Source: Hysterangium stoloniferum
Taxonomy: Eukaryota; Basidiomycota; Agaricomycetes; Hysterangiales; Hysterangiaceae
NCBI GenBank assembly: GCA_015178975.1
Contig: WHVD01000023.1
Span: 372,001-436,000 of the forward strand
DNA: 64,000 nucleotides
Reading direction: 5' to 3'
Shown here: positions 24,439-35,181 of the stretch, piece by piece
Position numbering within the stretch: position 1 is the first letter of the stretch
How the letters are laid out: each line of letters begins with the position of its first letter
Made by a program: the position numbers and the translations under genes
Notes under the pieces: generated by a model
Database searches by the model: none
What the model was told of the DNA's origin: nothing
The model's input: only the letters and a program-made list of their open reading frames with translations

Positions 24439-25977
24439 GCTGGAGCATTCACATGCCATGTGATACTGGGATGAATTTCCTTTTCTGGACTGTAGGTGAC
24501 CTCAGATCGATTGTATGCAGTGTGTTGACTCACGTTACAGTAAATGTGCAGGATACAAATATAAGCATGTTCAAGCTCTTCCATCCCTTCCCATCTCCAA
24601 CATCTGTACCAGTACTTGAGCCAGCCTTGCTCTCCTCTGCAAACTCAGGACCGATAGCCCTAGGTATGGAGTCTTTCCTTTACAGTAAATTATTGTCCTC
24701 ATGAAATTGTGGTCTCATTGTATTAACGGAGAATATAATACAAGGATTTACATATTGTGGTTTGGGGCATGCATCTATTCTTCTTCATTCAGAGATGTGA
24801 CATTGTAGAGTTTACTTTAACTGCCGTGCTATCACATTTGTAACAACAACAAGTGCTTTGAGGTCATGTGCTTGATGTGGAACGTGGCCATCTCAATATT
24901 TCCAAATCCTCGGCATCTCATTATCAACCCTGTCCCGCTTCAGCTGGCATCCAAGAGAGGTGTTCGAATTACAAATGTCAACAGATTCTATAGGGTAATG
25001 AAAAAAAAAAATCACTATATATATATGAATTGGTTCCTTCCTAGCTGTCTCGATGCTAGGTTGTGTGGAATGGATTTTGGCCTGTTGTCATCTTGCCTGC
25101 CTGTTGTTTTTAGCAGACATAGGTACTCAAACACACCTTTGCTCTCCAAATAATTCGAACTTATGCTAAAAAATAGCAACTGGGATTGCAGAAACTGATA
25201 TGTTAACAATGTTAGAGTTTAATGGCATATTCCTTTTGTCTACATATGACACCGGGGGGGAAGGATGACTCAGGCATTCTTCATCGTAACCTTGGCTTTA
25301 AATGGCCTGTGCAGAAGTGAGTCGCCTCATAAGACAAGTCAAGAAAGACACACTTAATGGTTCCAAGTTTTGATTGCGTTCTGTGTATGGAATGGCTGGA
25401 AAGTGGCAATTGCCAATGGTCAACCTTAACCGAGTCATCATTACAATTTTGAAATCTGGCAAGTTTAGGACTGGTAATAATATGAAGTTCCTGCCCCATT
25501 CTAATGCCATTATCTTAATATAGGAACAGTATATTCAATCATTTTAATTCTCATTGTAGCAACCTATGTCGTGAAGATTACAGATGGGTTCCAGATTTTG
25601 CTAGATATAGTGAGTGAGAGCTAAGTGTATATAATAGGGGCTACAGGAAAGTGCCTCGCAGGGTGTCGCATTGCCGCGCTAGTGCTGCGACATGTTTTTT
25701 TTTTTCAAAACAAGTAGATACTTGTTCAAATTTGTGTTGGAAATTCACAAAAATACAATTATATTTGATATTAGAGCATCAAAACATGATAAATATCATA
25801 TCTAGTGTACAATTTCCTGGTGAAATATATCTTGGGCACTACTCAATTGGCACATCCTTAATTTTAGTCCTTCCTTGAGCAATATTGAGTCTCAAATAAA
25901 CCTATTAGAGTCCAAAAATAACAAAATATAATTTTTAAATGACATGGGTTCTAGGTTTACACGAAAAACCTGTATGT

Positions 25978-26136
25978 CACGGCAGTTCCTTCCTAATTGG
26001 GTAATTTTGCGCAGTTGTCGTGGCACTTCCTAATTAGGATTAGGAAGTGCCGCGACAACTGCGCAAAATTAGGATTAGGAAGTGCCGCGACAACTGCACA
26101 AAATTACCCAATTAGGAAGGAACTGCCGCGACACTG
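25978..26136. repeat. Subterminal palindrome with repeated transposase-site-like words
   Basis: The word GGAAGTGCCGCGACAACTGC (or its complement) occurs three times, arranged as nested inverted and direct repeats. It shares GGAA(A)GTGCC and the GTCGC core with the element's TIRs, so these may be subterminal transposase-binding sites. Only the left end has the array. Confidence 0.7.
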
Positions 26137-26249
26137 AAAGAACTTTACTTGTGGATCACAGAGGCTCTAGAAAATGTCAAATACTTTATGTCAAATGCTC
26201 TATATTGTGCTATATGCTCTTTAAATGAAAATTATGTACAGAAAACACA

Positions 26250-26275
26250 TTAGGGGTTAGGGTTAGGGTTAGGGT
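26250..26275 (+). repeat. Interstitial TTAGGG telomere-like repeat
   Basis: Three perfect TTAGGG units plus a preceding TTAGGGG, inside the Mutator-like transposon. TTAGGG is the usual telomeric repeat of filamentous fungi. The tract is too short and too internal to be a chromosome end. Confidence 0.85.
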
Positions 26276-26997
26276 CAAGGATTTCATTCCAAGAGCAGGG
26301 AACAAAAAATATGGACTCTATTTCTTCTGATGATTACCTACATACAATCTCCATTATTGAAGACCAGCAGACCCTGCTGCTTTTGAAGTTTGAAACATTT
26401 CATGTTCAAGTAATCCAATGGCTTCTTTGTCAACATCTATGGTGCCAGAGAATGGTAGTACCTAGCCATGTATACTGTATATACTACAAGTGCTTTAGCA
26501 GGTCTTGAAATAGTTGTGTATGTTTAGGAAGATCCTCAAAAGGTAGACTATCAGGGAATAATTGGATGTAGGACTGTTTCAGGATATTGTTAAGATCTAA
26601 GCAAAGGGGGCAAAGGAGGCTCTATGTCAGGGGGCCAAGACTCAAAAAAATGTCAAATATTATGTCTTAGAAGTTCTATATTATATTGTATGTATGTCTT
26701 AAAAAGAAATGAATACTATGTACAGAAAACCTTTTTATTTGCATTAAAACATTTCATACCCTAAGTCTCTTTATAATTCAGCCTGGGTCATTTTCTGTGT
26801 ATTCTTTCAGACTGCTTCTCAAATACAGCTTCCTTGCACAGTCCCTCTCCTTTGTGCTTCTGAGCTGGTTGGGGTTTTGGTCTATTTAGAGGGAAAATGT
26901 GGGGCTCTTGAATGTCTGCTTCACTGCCTTCACTAAATTCTGGCCCATGCTACATGAAAGTATGAGCATTAATCTATATCATATTTTGAAATTGATA

Positions 26998-28005
26998 CTA
27001 AAATACCTGATATTCAGTCTCCTCTGGTTCAGGAATATCACATTCATTCCAAGAGTAGGGAATAAATGTATATGGACTCCATTTATTCTGATGATTACCT
27101 GCATCCAATCCCCATTGTTGAAAGCTGGCAGGCCCTGCTGCTTTTGAAGTCTCAAACATTTCATGTTCAAGTAATCCAATGGCTTCTTTGTCAACATCTA
27201 TGGCAGGGAATAGTGGTACCTGGCTATACTGTATATACCATGAGTGCTTCAATAGGTCTTGAAATAGTTGTGTATGTGTGGGAAGATCCTCAAAAGGTGG
27301 GCCATCAGGGGATAATTGGGTATAAGACTGTTTCAGGATAAGAAGAGTCATCACATGGGCTGCAGGTACTCGCTGGATCCATTTATCCTTGTTCCTTGCA
27401 CCAGAGTCTAGGTTCATATGCAGCCAATAATGTATCATGGCAATTTGTATTGAAGAGAGATTTCCAGAAAACAATATGACATGGTTTTTAAGGTAGGTGG
27501 ATTCAGCCTTCAACTCAGACATAGCCTTCCCAGTGTACAAGTAATCCAGAGCAGGACATTCTTCTCTTCTAACTTGTTTTGGTGTCTTCACCAGCTTGTT
27601 AAGGAATGAAAGGTGAGGTTTCAGAAGAGTATCAAACATTGGAGATGATGGATAATGAAGGTAATCCAAGATCTTGTCATCTTCATCTGGTAATGAGCAT
27701 ATCAAATCCCATTTTCCCAACTATAAAAGTCAAACTTAAGTTCTTTTAATAACTACAAATAAATTTAAATAGCTTACTCTAATTTGCCGTCTGTTCTTCT
27801 GGTCTCTCCACAAGGAGTCAATGACATCATGTTCTGGAATCCATGACTCTGTTGGAGATAGATTATGATAGTGATTGTGTCGCCACCATTTCACATGCCA
27901 TCTTTTGGGATCAGAATCATGATCAAGTCGAATTAGCCGCACAAGATAATAATACTTCCCATGTTGGGCAAGGGCACCCAAACCAGGTCTAAATGTGATT
28001 AACAT
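26998..28005 (-). CDS. C-terminal exons of the Mutator-like transposon protein
   Basis: Two open segments, 28005-27736 and 27720-26998, are separated by a short probable intron. The first contains HGKYYYLVRLIRLDHDSDP and WHVKWWRHNHY, aromatic-rich strands like those of Tudor/PWWP-type chromatin readers (tentative). The second, 240 aa, is Leu-rich and helical with no motif I recognise. They follow the PHD-finger segment on the same strand and are probably part of the same transcript. Confidence 0.5.
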
Positions 28006-28166
28006 GAATTAAGACAATTGAAAGTGAATTTGACTTGGAAACTTACAAGAGACGCTTGTGCAAAGGTTGAATAGCATGGATTTTTAGCTGTTGAGCTCTT
28101 GAACTATTTAAAACACATCTGTAAGAGGTTATCCAAATGTTAAAACCATTTCACATACCGTTCTGA

Positions 28167-28883
28167 TCAAGGTCGCAATGCCAGTTGAATCTGAACCATA
28201 TCACATTCATCACAAATGAATGGCTTATTTCCAAGGTTACTAGCTCTTCCTTCACGTTGACAAGCAATATGAGACCAATTATGATATTCATCACAGTGAA
28301 TATAGTCATTTGTAAACCCCTGAGCTGCGTCCTCATTACCATCACCAGTGTGTCCACAGTGACATGAGATTGGAAATACTGAAGCACTAGAACTTATCCC
28401 AGTAATCTCAGGTATTGGAGAAAAGGTAGACATAGACACAGGTTTTGGAAGTCTTTTGGGCTTTGTTTTATGAATGACTACCTGGCCTTCACTATCAGAC
28501 TCTACTCTTTGAAGGTATCTTTGAGGATGCTTCTGTTGTGGATAGGATGCCTCATCATCTTCATCAGATTGGATTGATATATGAGATTGATTGCTGTGTT
28601 GTCTCTTGAGTGTGGTATGTGCATTTGGGGTGATTTTAATTTGCTTTGGAGGCACATGAAGAATGTCTTGTGATGATATACAAATATAATCTTGAATATC
28701 CAGTCTACGGGGATTTGTAAGCCAAAAGCATTTCTCTGATGGAAATAGAGAAAAGATAGTAGGATTTAGAGTGGCTTGAGGGAGTGTTGTTGGAGAATTA
28801 TAGTTTACAAGAATATGGTGATTAGCCAAGACTTTGTTTTGGATTTTCTGAAACTCTTCCTGAGCTTTAATTCCACCTTGCAA
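28167..28883 (-). CDS. PHD-finger segment of the transposon protein
   Basis: 239 codons. The C-terminal part shows a PHD-like Cys/His array: CHCGHTGDGN, YIHCDEYHNWSHIAC, then FICDEC. The ligand order is C-x-C ... C ... H-x4-C ... C-x2-C, close to C4HC3. The N-terminal part is polar and acidic (SIQSDEDDEA). PHD fingers bind histone H3 tails; in a transposon this could direct integration or escape silencing (inference). It may be one exon of a single long protein with the neighbouring segments. Confidence 0.6.
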   Translation of the reverse strand: MQGGIKAQEEFQKIQNKVLANHHILVNYNSPTTLPQATLNPTIFSLFPSEKCFWLTNPRRLDIQDYICISSQDILHVPPKQIKITPNAHTTLKRQHSNQSHISIQSDEDDEASYPQQKHPQRYLQRVESDSEGQVVIHKTKPKRLPKPVSMSTFSPIPEITGISSSASVFPISCHCGHTGDGNEDAAQGFTNDYIHCDEYHNWSHIACQREGRASNLGNKPFICDECDMVQIQLALRP

Positions 28884-28941
28884 TACATATATAACAGCAT
28901 TAGTATATGAAGATGTACCTGAAACTGTTTGAATCTTCTCT

Positions 28942-29859
28942 TCAAGGTATCGTGATATAGTACTTTTTTGTATTTTTACTGAGGATCCTGAATGATGTAA
29001 AGAACCTTGATGTAAACTGTTGAACAGATGGTGAATAGATAGCTTTGCCTACAAGGTTATAGTGGAGACCTTCAAGATGGCTTGAATTCTGAAATAATTT
29101 GAGCTTTTTAGGCAGACACCATGTCTCTGTCAACCCCTCATAATCTAGGGACAAAATAAGCATGATAGGAATGTGTATCCAGATTTCCATTATAGAGGGT
29201 GTACTCTTGCATATCTGTTCATTTGTACACCTTTTCCAACAAGATTCTATATGATCTGAGCTTGGAAGAACCTGTGAGTATAACCATGATTGCAAATTGC
29301 CATTTGCCATCTGGTAGTGTTTTAGTTGAAGGTAGTGAACTGTTCGTGTCTTTGGCAGGCTAGTGAGTTGATAATGGGCCTCTTGTTGGGCTTTACAAGA
29401 GCGGAGTTGGATTATTTGGGCTTCAAGAAATGGAAGTGTTGCATTATCACAAGAATGGCTATGAAACTCTCCAATAGCCCTCTCAAACCAACCCATAAGA
29501 ACATCAGGCTCATTAATTGTTTTGATAAACCTCTTTTGAAGGAGTTGTTCACATAATTGATCACGTTTGGTAGAAATCAATATATTCTCTTGACTATTGA
29601 ATATCCCACCAACAGTAATTAAACACTCTTCAAAAATATGGTATAAAAATGAGAGTAATAACTGGGTATCCAGTTGTGAAAAATCTTGACGTAATGCTTG
29701 CCAATGGTGATCAACTGCCTGGTATATGAGTTCAAGAGAAGTATCCAACCAACAAGAGTTTTCTTTCCATTGGTATCCTGGAATAAAGACAGATTTTCTT
29801 TTTCTTGCCTTTGGTACCAAGGATAAGTGCCTTAGCAGTATCTGGTGGACGACCATCAT
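28942..29859 (-). CDS. SUMO/ubiquitin-specific-peptidase-like segment of the transposon protein
   Basis: 305 codons. Near the N-terminus is GYQWKENSCWLDTSLELIYQ. N-x-C-W-L-D is the Cys-box arrangement of USPL1-type (C98) SUMO isopeptidases and resembles the ubiquitin-specific peptidase Cys box. A His/Asp box could not be assigned with confidence, so catalysis is uncertain. It follows directly after the transposase core (a KARKRKS basic stretch precedes it), suggesting a fusion. The general fold assignment is moderately secure; the peptidase activity is inference. Confidence 0.55.
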   Translation of the reverse strand: MMVVHQILLRHLSLVPKARKRKSVFIPGYQWKENSCWLDTSLELIYQAVDHHWQALRQDFSQLDTQLLLSFLYHIFEECLITVGGIFNSQENILISTKRDQLCEQLLQKRFIKTINEPDVLMGWFERAIGEFHSHSCDNATLPFLEAQIIQLRSCKAQQEAHYQLTSLPKTRTVHYLQLKHYQMANGNLQSWLYSQVLPSSDHIESCWKRCTNEQICKSTPSIMEIWIHIPIMLILSLDYEGLTETWCLPKKLKLFQNSSHLEGLHYNLVGKAIYSPSVQQFTSRFFTSFRILSKNTKKYYITIP

Positions 29860-29924
29860 TTTGAAATCTTTTAAAAATTGGATTTCAGTGGACTTTAGTT
29901 CATCCTAACCGATGAGCATTCTTA

Positions 29925-31925
29925 GTCCAAGGTTTCATAGTCCCATATGCCACTGGTATCCCTGATTGCTTGGCAATACCCTGCATCTCTAAAAGATTCA
30001 CAAATGAAAATAATCCTTCTAGACCTTCCATTAGTCCTAAATTATGACCAAGCCCACTGTAAAGTCTAAAATGCATGGCTTCTTCAGCATTTGTAGTATC
30101 TGGTAGTCACTCCCAGAGATCTTCTTTCATGGTTTGAAATGGCTTAAAAAGCATTCGGGAAGTTCTGTCCTGCTGCCACCATTGTATCCAGTTTTTAACC
30201 CTGGAAAGTCACACATAAGTGCTGCAGCATGTGCTTTAAAGGCCTCTTCATTGATAGCCTCTAACAAACCTCGAGCACGTGATTCAAAAGTGTCCTGTAG
30301 CTGGGGCTGTACCACACCACTAATCTTTTTGAGACGAGTGATGCCAGTATGAAAATGCTGCCTTATTTAATTCCTCATTATTTCGTGTATTGCCTTCCAT
30401 AGTTGACCAAAACTGAATAAAAAGCCTCCACAAAGCCATTTGCTTGAGCTTGACTGAAATCAACAACACATGCAAACATTTCATCAGTTAATTGGTGTCC
30501 CTGCTTCTGACATTGAGAGGCAATACTTTGAAATAGCATTAGAAAGTGTATTTGATAATGATTGGAAGTGGTGCCATTAGCTGCTGAGAAGAGAACTGGA
30601 ACCCAACAATAAAGATGTCGAGAATATACAGATAATACTTTAAGTACCCAATCACTCATTCTCCAATAACCATGTGCAGCATCAGAGACAAATCCATGGA
30701 CAGCATCATACTGAACAACATCTAGCATTATTTGTAGCTCCATCCAAGAAGTTTGAAGTACAAGGATTGTAGTTGGTCCAACCTCACTATAGCATAGAAA
30801 ATCAGAATGACGAGATCCAAACTCAGCTAGCTGTTCTAATCCTGATCCTGCAGTCCCTCCAATAATATTATTTCCTTTGTGAACAATTTTCTTCTCATAC
30901 CGAACACGATCAACATTTAATAGAACTGGGGATATCTCTGTGACAGATTTACCTGGACCAGAAAATCCAGGAATACCAACAGCTAATTGTAGTGATCCCA
31001 TTTTTGGATGCTGCTGAAATATTTTGTGGAGCTGAGATCTTTCATTGGCAAGAAGATGGAGTCTATGAGTAGGTCATTGGTGAAGGTGTGTCCCACCATT
31101 GTGATACATAATCCCATTCTTATAATGAATAATTGTGGACAATACATTGCATATCACATGTTGTAAATTCCATCCACAGTCACAATTGCGGTTTAATTGT
31201 TTTTGAATACCAGTATCTCTAGTCTGAGGCCGAATGATAATATCACAGTCAGGATTTTTGCAATGTATGATACCCAAACATTTATGTTGTGTATGCTTTC
31301 CATGATCTAAAGTTGGAGAATTTATATCATGGTGTTTATCCCCACCTAGCACTACAGTTGCCCAGTGAACAGATAACTTGTTGAGGGCTTCATATTCAGA
31401 ATGTGTAAACTGATGTGACCATTCACCATCAGGCCATCCATCCCAGTCTTGAACTTTTTTATTCTCCATTGGTCTGATAGATGATTGTGGAGCCTTGAGA
31501 TGGTTTTTAGACATGAAGTTGGGAGATGGTGATAATTGCTCTAATTTTGGTAAAGGAACTGAGGGAGTAGCAATAGTAATGCTAGGCTTTGATGGCTTGG
31601 AAGTAACATCATCAGAAATAGTGTGAGGTGGGGTTTGGGAATTGAATATAGATGGAGTGATGTGATTTGGATTTAAAAAAATAACCAAAAGCATTTCCTA
31701 TCAATAATGAATTAATTATTCTGTATTAAATAATTGAGTATAACTTGTACCTTCCAGGTCATAACCAGGTAACATGCTAGGTGGATAAGGTCCATGATGG
31801 TATAGTCCAGCAACTACATATATAATTTAGTAAAACATAGAAATGATTAAAGGAAACTTGGCATACCTTTTCCAGGGGTAGATATTGTTGGTTCACAGTC
31901 TTTGATATTGACAATATCAGGCCTG
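29925..31925 (-). CDS. Mutator-like transposase: GCM-type zinc finger and RNase H-fold core
   Basis: Multi-exon minus-strand gene. Small 5' exons seem to lie near 31920-31867 and 31812-31749 (each ends at a GGTATG or GGTACA donor). 31694-31074 encodes DWDGWPDGEWSHQFT, then HKCLGIIHCKNPDC, a C-x-C pair and GGTHLHQ. This is the ligand pattern of GCM1/WRKY zinc fingers, the DNA-binding module of many Mutator transposases. 31001-30378 holds the catalytic core with candidate Asp in GFVSDAAHGYW and in CVVDFSQAQANGF. 30360-30127 continues with HFHTGITRLKKISGVVQ. Frame changes between segments suggest introns or mild decay; I did not find an unambiguous full model. Confidence 0.7.
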
Positions 31926-33182
31926 GAATGAAATCCAAATAACTTGTGAAAATAATGGAACAGAAACTATATAAATAGTATATAAGAATTAATTCAAAAG
32001 GTATTATAATAATATACCATTAGAGAAATAAGAGAGATAGTTCCCAGATAAGAGGAATGGCTGAATAAATTTCAAAAAGTCTAACAAGCAGTGTAAGTGA
32101 TCCAGTAAGCCAAGACTTCCAAAGTATACATTCACAGGGATCCAAAGTGTCCACAGATGATGCTTCTTGACTGATATGATATTCCACCAGCAGAGAAGGA
32201 AAAGAGATGGCTATCTAAGAGAATGGATAGTATCTTTCCAAAGCAAGAGATTCCCAAAACTCTTACAGAAGTGTAGAATAACTGGAAAGAAACAATGCTC
32301 TATAACACTGGATGAATAGAGAAGCTGATCAGAGTGTCACCAAAGATATAGTGTGATTTGGCTCAAGAATTGGAGAGGTTGACTGTCGAGACTCGAAAAA
32401 ATTTCAAACTCCAACATTGAATTTCACTGTGGGGGTGCCACGAAAAGTGGACAATTGCTGCGAATATACATTTTGGCTTCAAACTAAAACATAGCTATAT
32501 TTTGAATGGTAATACTCAAAATACCATTTTAAATGATATATGCTCTTCAAAAAAGGACTATTTACAATTTTAAATATCCAAACCCAATCTTAAAGTAAAT
32601 TAACAGGGCCCCAATGAACAGATTGATATATTATGAAGAACATAGACAAAACTATGTCTATTTTATGCTAGGTAAATGTGTCTTTGAAGGCATTTTGAGG
32701 TGTTTGGGGCAGTCGCGACACCTGTGCGGCACTTTCCCATGGCCCATCTAATAGCTATTGATTACAATTAAATACCTCTGTTCCTTCAGGTATCGTTTCA
32801 TTCTATCATGCTAGTTCTTACTAATTATAGTCCGTGTTGGCCTTTGTTCTCTCCAGAACCCGCCGCATGACCTCATCTTGACGATACAATTTGCATCTTC
32901 ATCTCCAGACACCCAACAAGTAAATTACGCCGGAACTCGGATGATTACCCACAGCGAGCGCATGTTTACTAGCATGATTAGATCGGATGCTCAAACCTCT
33001 TGCACTCAAACCACCCTTTTTGGATCTGACAAAAATCACTTGCAGTCCAGGCTTGATTCAGATGATGAATCACATTATGAAGTGATAGAAAACCACCATT
33101 TGCCAAACCATTTTGTGACTGATTGTGTTGTGAGAAATGCTTCATGCATGAAGTGAGTTGTAGACACCATTATTGTAGGGAG

Positions 33183-33370
33183 TGTTGGAAAGCATCATGG
33201 ACAATGGTGTCTATTCTTAGAATGACAAAGGGGTGGTCTCCGGAACTTGTGGACACATGGGGATGTAGGGCTGTGTCACCTTGTATAAATACTAAGAGTC
33301 AGTTACTATGTTACTTAGTCTGTTATACTTATCCATGACTCCCTAATAATATGGGTCTTGAATCTTAACA
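33183..33370 (+). repeat. Copia LTR followed by half-tRNA primer site
   Basis: TGTTGGAAAG ... CTTAACA, 188 bp, with a TATA-like GTATAAATAC at about 33279. It is followed at once by GGTTATAGGCCCC (33371-33383), the copia-type primer-binding site. The internal region downstream is not recognisable beyond this, so it is a truncated 5' end. Confidence 0.65.
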
Positions 33371-33383
33371 GGTTATAGGCCCC

Positions 33384-34569
33384 AGCTCACACCGTATAAC
33401 CAAGTGACAAAACACTGTCCAACTGTGTTTTCAAGTCTCAAGACCCACCTTCCACTTTCTGCACAGGTTGCATATTCATCTTCGAAATGCTCTTTGGTGC
33501 ACATTCCCTTTGGGGCTTATTGTTCAGGACTAATCCCAACAATAACCATTCGAAAACCCATTTATCACATCTACCATAATTCTATTCAATGCAAACTTTT
33601 CAACCATCTGCGTTACACCTTCCTGCATTATTTTTTGAGCAGTCATTACCAGTTGTGATCGGTTATCCGAATCTGTTTCTCTTTCTCTACTCACCTCACA
33701 TCACTTGCCTGTCTTTGCTGGCCATCACTCCTATCTCATCCATCTCTCTTTTTCCATAGCCAACGAACCAATCATATCTTATCTCATGTTACCCCAATTT
33801 ATTTGGTTGTGTGTTTCCTTTTTAGGTCTCCAGCAGGGAACTACATAACAGGAGGAGTAGAGTGGTGAGGAGGAGCATTGAGAAGAGAACACTGCACCAC
33901 AATTGCAAAAGTGGCCCTCCTTGTTTAGGTTCACCGTGTAATGGTGTCTGTCCATTGTTCACCACACTCATTGCGTGCACATCATATCCGGCATCCTTCA
34001 ACACCTCTTTCAACTAACTCACTTTGGCGCATAATTATGTCCACCCCATTGTCTTACAATGTTAGGAATCACCTTTTCAGAACCCTGCTGGTAGTATTCA
34101 CTTTTCTGGTAACCTGCCCTTCAGTGCCAACACCAGCATCACCAGTGATGGTGTCCTAATAACCCATCTTCAAGCAATTTCCTTTTTTGGCCACACTCCA
34201 TTTCCATCCTGATGGTCTTCCATCATTCCTTGCATCATTTTGTTGGATTATAATGTACTTCTTGTTGTTTTGAAATACTGGAACATCCAGACTGTTCATG
34301 TAAGGGTGTATGCAACAAACATATTGAATCCAAGCTCCACTTGTTTGTAGGAACTGGGCCTCTCAGTTACATAAGTATGTACAGACCTCCTGGTCCCCTG
34401 CATAGTTCTCTCTGTCTCTTGTCATCTTAATGATATATATGAACTCAAACTTCTAAACTGTTTTTTTTGGTTCAATGGCCTACTGGCATCCCCTGTTGGA
34501 AAGACATGAGGCTGTCAGAAAGTTAGCCTTTATACAACTGAACAACAATTCAAAGGGTCTCCATTCACA
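33384..34569. other. Retroelement debris
   Basis: No supported gene. 34265-34400 matches 9575-9700, an LTR fragment. Short open frames show no motif. Confidence 0.4.
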
Positions 34570-35181
34570 TGTTAGGATTAGAAAATCCACTGGGTCCCAG
34601 ATCCTACTTTATATGTCTTTATCTCTCTCACACAGTGTGACCTACTGACCAGGCTCCACTCAGGCATCCCAGATCCCTTAGGTGATTGAAGATCTTGTCC
34701 CAATCTGCCCCTGAATATGGTTGACATTTGATTTATTATGTCCTCTGAGCATGTTCCTGTTTTGTCCTGGCCTTGTCCCTAGTGTGGACATCCCTGCCTT
34801 GTTTCTTGTTTACCCTTTTTGTCTTTTTGTCCCACTAGATTTGCAGTACAACAATCTTTCATTCTATATAGTCCACCCTATGCATGTACTTACAATCCAA
34901 TCAGAAAATCAACTTAGCATACCTCCAGTCCTCTACCAGTTAGCTCTTGACTTTGTACCAGCATATTCTCAGAACCTGCAGGTTGTCCCACTTAACCCTG
35001 CCCATCACTCCCAAGTCTGTAAACTTCCTGTCTTGTTCACCTCTTATAATCCAGACACCATGGGTGATCCATTTCATCCTTGTCTGAAATAGGATAAACA
35101 ATCGTGCAACAACACAGCACATAAGCTGAAGCCAACTCATATCTGCCTCTGTGGGTTTTCCCTGGAGCCCTGAGCTTAACA
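34570..35181 (+). repeat. LTR family C, 5' LTR of a Ty3 element
   Basis: TGTTAGGATTAGAAAATCC at the start and GAGCTTAACA at the end, 612 bp. It shares the TATA-like CTATATAGTC, the downstream CAATCCAATCAGAAAATCA block and the motif CATAAGCTGAAGCCAA (35119-35134) with LTR copies at 44136 and 52689. A Ty3 gag follows immediately, linking LTR family C to Ty3 elements. Confidence 0.7.

Larger units (their letters stand above)
25638..32745 (-). mobile_element. Mutator-like DNA transposon with GCM-type transposase, 7108 bp
   Basis: Terminal inverted repeats begin GGGCTACAGGAAAGTGCC (left) and GGGCCATGGGAAAGTGCC (right, complement). They continue with CGCAGGGTGTCGC / GCACAGGTGTCGC. Target duplication is 9 bp: atataatag (25629-25637) and atctaatag (32746-32754, one change). 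Repeat R copy 1 at 14288-14300 (TATATAATAGCTATTG) shows the empty site. A 9-bp duplication and a WRKY/GCM1-type zinc finger fit the Mutator superfamily. All coding segments run on the minus strand (31925 to 26998). Confidence 0.88.
24433..32913 (+). repeat. Repeat R, copy 2 (split by a 7.1-kb transposon)
   Basis: 24433-25637 matches 12394-14294 minus the MITE. After the transposon, 32755-32913 matches 14296-14453. It starts exactly at the inner edge of the inverted duplication, sharing the bases TGTTGT, so that breakpoint joins two repeats. Confidence 0.85.

Noticed and set aside
26250-26275. Possible chromosome end
   Set aside because: Only three to four TTAGGG units, internal to a transposon, with normal sequence on both sides.
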